From: JAPULR01 sp963665075
GTDB lineage: Bacteria > Chloroflexota > Dehalococcoidia > Lucifugimonadales > GCA-2712585
Direction: 5' to 3'
Length of the DNA stretch: 64,000 nucleotides
NCBI GenBank assembly: GCA_963665075.1
Contig: OY762063.1
Span: 1,116,001-1,180,000 of the forward strand
The notes beneath the pieces are model-generated. The model was not told the origin of the DNA. It saw nothing but the letters and a program-made list of their open reading frames with translations, and did no database searches. Made by a program: the position numbers and the translations under genes. This document shows positions 60,745-64,000 of this stretch, piece after piece (the first letter of the stretch is position 1; the number at the start of each line of letters is the position of its first letter).

Positions 60745-62304
60745 ATGGCCCAGGAACAGGTCAAGATTTTCGACACAACCCTCCGCGACGGCGAACAGGC
60801 CGCCGGCGCGGGTATGACCACCCCGGAGAAGCTTGAAATCGCCCGCCAGCTGGACCGACTCGGCGTTGACGTCATAGAGGCGGGCTTCGCCGCCAGCTCC
60901 CCCGGCGACTTCGAGGCCGTCGCCACCGTCGCCAGAGAAGTCCGCCGCCCCATCATCGCGTCCCTCGCCCGCGCCCATCCCAACGACGTCGACCAGGCAT
61001 GGAACGCCCTCCAGGGCGCCGCCAATCCCCGCATACACGTCTTCCTCTCAAGTTCCGACATCCACCTCATGCACCAGCTTCGCAAGAACCGCGAGGAGGT
61101 CATGGACATGGCGGTAAGCATGGTGGCGAGGGCCAAGGGCTACTGCGAGGACGTGGAGTTTTCCGCAATGGACGCCTCCCGGACGGAGCCGGAGTACCTC
61201 TACACCATGCTCCGAGCCGTCATCGAAGCCGGAGCGACGACTATTAACATCCCCGACACCGTCGGCTACTCCATCCCCGAAGAATTCGCCCGGCTGCTTC
61301 AGGACATTCAGGAGAACGTGCCCAACATCCACAAGGCCGTCCTAAGCGTCCACTGCCACAACGACCTGGGCCTCGGCGTCGCCAACAGCATGGCCGCCAT
61401 CCAGGTCGGCGCGCGGCAGGTGGAGGGCTGCATCAACGGTCTCGGCGAACGCGCGGGCAACGCCGCCCTCGAAGAGATAATCATGAGCATCGAGACGCGC
61501 CCGGACTTCCTCAACGTCTTCACCAACGTGGACACCACCCAGATCTACCGCACCAGCCGACTGGTCAGCGACGTTACCGGCTTTCCCATCCAGCCCAACA
61601 AGGCGGTGGTCGGACTCAACGCCTTCCGCCACGCATCCGGCATCCATCAGGACGGCATCCTGAAGGAACGCTCCACCTACGAGGTCATGGACCCCGCATC
61701 CATCGGCTGGCCCGGAACCACCTTGGTCCTCGGCAAGTTGAGCGGTCGAGCCGGCCTCCGCTCCCGTCTGGAAGAACTCGGCTACCATCTGGACGCCGAC
61801 GAACTGGCCCAGGCTTTCGAGGGCTTCAAGCTGTTGGCCGACAAGAAGCGCGAAATTACCGACCTCGACCTGGAAGCGTTGATGTCCGACCAAAGGCGCG
61901 CCGTCACCGAGGACACCAGCTTCACGATGGAGCACATCCAGGTTTCCTGCGGCGACCACGAAATCCCCACCGCGACGGTAAAGCTCACCGGCCCGGACGG
62001 CTTCACCACCACCGACGCCGCCACCGGCACAGGCCCCGTCGACGCCATCTACAAGGCCATCAACCGAATCGTGCAGGTGCCCAACACGCTGTCGGAATTC
62101 ACCGTCAAGTCCGTCACCGGCGGCATCGACGCCATCGGCGAGGTGACCATCCGCATCCAGAAGGACGACGGCGTCTACGTGGGCCGCGGCTCGGATACGG
62201 ACATCCTCGTCGCCAGCGCCAAGGCCTATCTGAACGCCCTCAACCGCCTGCTTGCGATGGAAGAGGCCAAGAAGGAGTCCGCCGCCGGAGTCCCCAATCC
62301 CTAG
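60745..62304 (+). CDS. leuA: 2-isopropylmalate synthase
   Basis: LeuA condenses 2-ketoisovalerate with acetyl-CoA in the first leucine-specific step. The 519-residue protein has DTTLRDGEQAAGAGMT, IASLARAHPNDVDQA, VHCHNDLGLGVANSMAA (metal HxH), GCINGLGERAGNAALEE, GLNAFRHASGIHQDGIL and LGKLSGRAGL, then a C-terminal LeuA dimer/regulatory domain (about 370-510) that binds leucine. AGGAGG precedes the ATG. leuC and leuD follow on the same strand. A citramalate synthase role is less likely given the neighbours. Confidence 0.94.
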   Translation: MAQEQVKIFDTTLRDGEQAAGAGMTTPEKLEIARQLDRLGVDVIEAGFAASSPGDFEAVATVAREVRRPIIASLARAHPNDVDQAWNALQGAANPRIHVFLSSSDIHLMHQLRKNREEVMDMAVSMVARAKGYCEDVEFSAMDASRTEPEYLYTMLRAVIEAGATTINIPDTVGYSIPEEFARLLQDIQENVPNIHKAVLSVHCHNDLGLGVANSMAAIQVGARQVEGCINGLGERAGNAALEEIIMSIETRPDFLNVFTNVDTTQIYRTSRLVSDVTGFPIQPNKAVVGLNAFRHASGIHQDGILKERSTYEVMDPASIGWPGTTLVLGKLSGRAGLRSRLEELGYHLDADELAQAFEGFKLLADKKREITDLDLEALMSDQRRAVTEDTSFTMEHIQVSCGDHEIPTATVKLTGPDGFTTTDAATGTGPVDAIYKAINRIVQVPNTLSEFTVKSVTGGIDAIGEVTIRIQKDDGVYVGRGSDTDILVASAKAYLNALNRLLAMEEAKKESAAGVPNP

Positions 62305-62378
62305 AATGGCTCAGTCCGTACACAACGGCGTAATATTCCATTCTGCAAGGGAAAGAAAAACGGCTCGTAAGGTTTGCC

Positions 62379-63788
62379 ATGCCTCCTAAGACCATGTTCG
62401 ACAAGATTTGGGACGCCCACGTGGTGCACCAGGAACCCGGTGCGCCCTCCCTCATCTACATAGACCTGCACCTGGTCCACGAAGTGACGTCGCCGCAGGC
62501 CTTTGAGGGATTGCGGTTGGCGGGAAGGAAGGTGCGTCGCCCCGACCTGACCGTCGCCACCGTCGACCACAACACCCCCACGTGGGATCTTTCCCGCCCT
62601 GTCGTCGACCCCATCTCCAAGCGGCAGCTGGACGCCCTCGCGGCCAACCTCAAGGACACCGGCATCGCCTTCTACGACCGCCACAGCCCCAACCAGGGCA
62701 TCGTCCACGTCATCGGCCCCGACCTGGGCTACACCCAGCCGGGCATGACCGTCGTCTGCGGCGACAGCCATACCTCTACCCACGGGGCACTGGGGTGTTT
62801 CGCCCTCGGCATCGGCACCTCCGAGGTGGAACACGTCCTCGCCACCCAGACCCTGCGCCAGTTCAAACCCAAGACTATGGAAGTCCGCGTCGAAGGCCCT
62901 CTGTCCACAGGCGTGGAAGCCAAGGACTTAATCCTTGGCATCATCGGGCAGATAGGCGTCAACGGCGGCGCGGGCCACGTCATCGAGTACACCGGCGAGG
63001 CTGTCCGCTCCCTCTCAATGGACGGGCGCATGACGGTGTGCAACATGAGCATCGAAGGGGGCGCCCGCGCGGGGATGATTGCCCCCGACGACACCACTTT
63101 CGACTACGTCCGAGGCCGTCCATTCGCTCCCAAGAGCGATGACTTCGACGCCGCCGTTGAGCGATGGCGCAAGCTCCCATCCGACGACGGGGCTGCCTTC
63201 GACAAGCGGGTTGTCATCGACGCCTCAACCCTCGAACCCTTCGTCACCTGGGGCACGAACCCCGGCATGGTGGCGAAGGTGACGGGACGCGTCCCTGACC
63301 CTGCTTCCTTCCAGCAATCCGCCGAGCGGGAGGCGGCTGAACGGGCATTGGACTATATGGCGCTGGAACCGGACACCCCCATCCAGAACATCCCCATCGA
63401 CCGGGTCTTCATCGGCGCCTGCACCAACAGCCGCATCGAAGACCTGCGCGCCGCCGCCGCAGTTATTCGTGGCAAGCAGGTAAACGCTAGCGTGTATGCG
63501 ATGGTCGTGCCAGGCTCCGCAAGGGTGAAGGCTGAGGCTGAGGAGGAAGGACTGGACCGCATCTTCGCCGACGCCGGCTTTGACTGGCGCGTCGCGGGCT
63601 GCTCCATGTGCCTCGGCATGAACCCAGACGTGCTTCAGCCCGGCGAACGCTGCGCCTCCACCTCCAACCGCAACTTCGAAAACCGCCAGGGCAAGGGCGG
63701 ACGGACTCATCTCGTCAGCCCCCCAATGGCCGCCGCCGCCGCCATCGCCGGCCACTTCGTGGACATCCGAGAATGGAAGGAGTCCTAG
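62379..63788 (+). CDS. leuC: 3-isopropylmalate dehydratase large subunit
   Basis: LeuC with LeuD isomerises 2- to 3-isopropylmalate through a [4Fe-4S] aconitase-type site. The 469-residue protein has LTVATVDHNTP-like LTVATVDHNTPTW, VVCGDSHTSTHGALGCFALGIGTSEVEHVLATQTL in one run, IGACTNSRIEDLRAAA (first cluster Cys) and AGCSMCLGMNPD (second and third Cys), ending ASTSNRNFENRQG. It begins 74 bases after leuA and ends six bases before leuD. Confidence 0.95.
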   Translation: MPPKTMFDKIWDAHVVHQEPGAPSLIYIDLHLVHEVTSPQAFEGLRLAGRKVRRPDLTVATVDHNTPTWDLSRPVVDPISKRQLDALAANLKDTGIAFYDRHSPNQGIVHVIGPDLGYTQPGMTVVCGDSHTSTHGALGCFALGIGTSEVEHVLATQTLRQFKPKTMEVRVEGPLSTGVEAKDLILGIIGQIGVNGGAGHVIEYTGEAVRSLSMDGRMTVCNMSIEGGARAGMIAPDDTTFDYVRGRPFAPKSDDFDAAVERWRKLPSDDGAAFDKRVVIDASTLEPFVTWGTNPGMVAKVTGRVPDPASFQQSAEREAAERALDYMALEPDTPIQNIPIDRVFIGACTNSRIEDLRAAAAVIRGKQVNASVYAMVVPGSARVKAEAEEEGLDRIFADAGFDWRVAGCSMCLGMNPDVLQPGERCASTSNRNFENRQGKGGRTHLVSPPMAAAAAIAGHFVDIREWKES

Positions 63789-63794
63789 CCCGTC

Positions 63795-64000
63795 ATGCAG
63801 CCCTTCACAAAGCTGACCGGCGTCGCCGCGCCCCTGGACAGGGTCAACGTGGACACCGACCAGATTATCCCCGCCGTCCACCTCAAGCGCATTGAGCGCA
63901 CGGGCTACGGACAGTTCCTGTTCGGCCCGCTGCGATTCGACGCCGACGGAGAACCCAACTCCGATTTCATCCTCAACCACCCGAGCATCCAAGACCCCAA
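63795..64000 (+). CDS. leuD: 3-isopropylmalate dehydratase small subunit, 3' end outside window
   Basis: From the ATG at 63795 the frame reads MQPFTKLTGVAAPLDRVNVD, then TDQIIPAVHLKRIERTGYG, QFLFGPLRFDADGEPNSDFI and LNHPSIQDP up to the window edge. NVDTDQIIPA and LKRIERTGYG are typical LeuD N-terminal motifs. The gene is cut by the end of the window after 68 codons. It starts six bases after leuC, so leuACD form one operon. Confidence 0.92.
   Translation, partial: MQPFTKLTGVAAPLDRVNVDTDQIIPAVHLKRIERTGYGQFLFGPLRFDADGEPNSDFILNHPSIQDP

Overview
The window looks like a high-GC free-living bacterium of the phylum Chloroflexota, most plausibly a marine or sediment SAR202/Dehalococcoidia-type lineage. 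This is inference from gene content: paired DUF1800 and NHL-propeller genes, many metal-dependent amidohydrolases and NodB-type deacetylases, a mycothiol-type formaldehyde dehydrogenase, and a 23S rRNA gene that stands apart from 16S and 5S. No 16S gene or marker phylogeny is available here to prove it.

Layout. 0-2.3 kb: a duplicated small gene, ispH, queF and a Rieske ferredoxin. 2.7-12 kb: a DUF1800-NHL pair, an S9 peptidase, a mycothiol-type dehydrogenase with a GYD protein, rlmB, a GrdB-like gene read through an in-frame UGA (predicted selenoprotein), NIPSNAP and PAP2 genes. 12-22 kb: amidohydrolases, a repeat-rich 0.8-kb gap, a second DUF1800-NHL pair, and a helicase-IV-like gene framed by two 48-bp hairpin repeats. 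22-31 kb: corC-like, glmU, tRNA-Arg, tRNA-Pro, two deacetylases, two tandem amidohydrolases that lack the usual HxH ligand pair, and an aminomutase-like gene. 31-33.5 kb: small membrane proteins, two decayed antitoxin genes, an orphan lipoprotein. 33.4-36.8 kb: a 23S rRNA-tRNA-fMet unit on the minus strand with a clear sigma70 promoter. 36.9-49.4 kb: a DUF3800 gene, thrB, a TPR gene, lysC, a ScoMcrA-head-like protein, a siroheme reductase with an attenuator-like leader, a peptide-binding lipoprotein, an iron/heme group (HemQ-like, DtxR-like, seven-iron ferredoxin), lrp and tRNA-Ser. 49.4-57 kb: miaB-nadA-nadC-glpX, a DUF4062 insertion, class I aldolase and a deacetylase. 57-64 kb: an amidohydrolase, an odd tRNA-Gly with a possible small RNA beside it, a thioredoxin-like lipoprotein, and leuA-leuC-leuD (leuD cut by the window end).

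How it works together. Housekeeping pathways are represented by short operons (NAD synthesis, leucine synthesis, gluconeogenesis, threonine/lysine entry steps, isoprenoid and queuosine steps). The accessory layer is catabolic hydrolases plus single-gene insertions. Three accessory genes (UvrD-like helicase, DUF3800, DUF4062) are each bounded by a pair of related sequences. The DUF4062 gene lies directly behind glpX and is followed by a diverged second copy of the glpX 3' end, which is the strongest sign here of a recurrent insertion process. Several short palindromic repeat families are scattered through the gaps, and two of them run into the 3' ends of coding genes.
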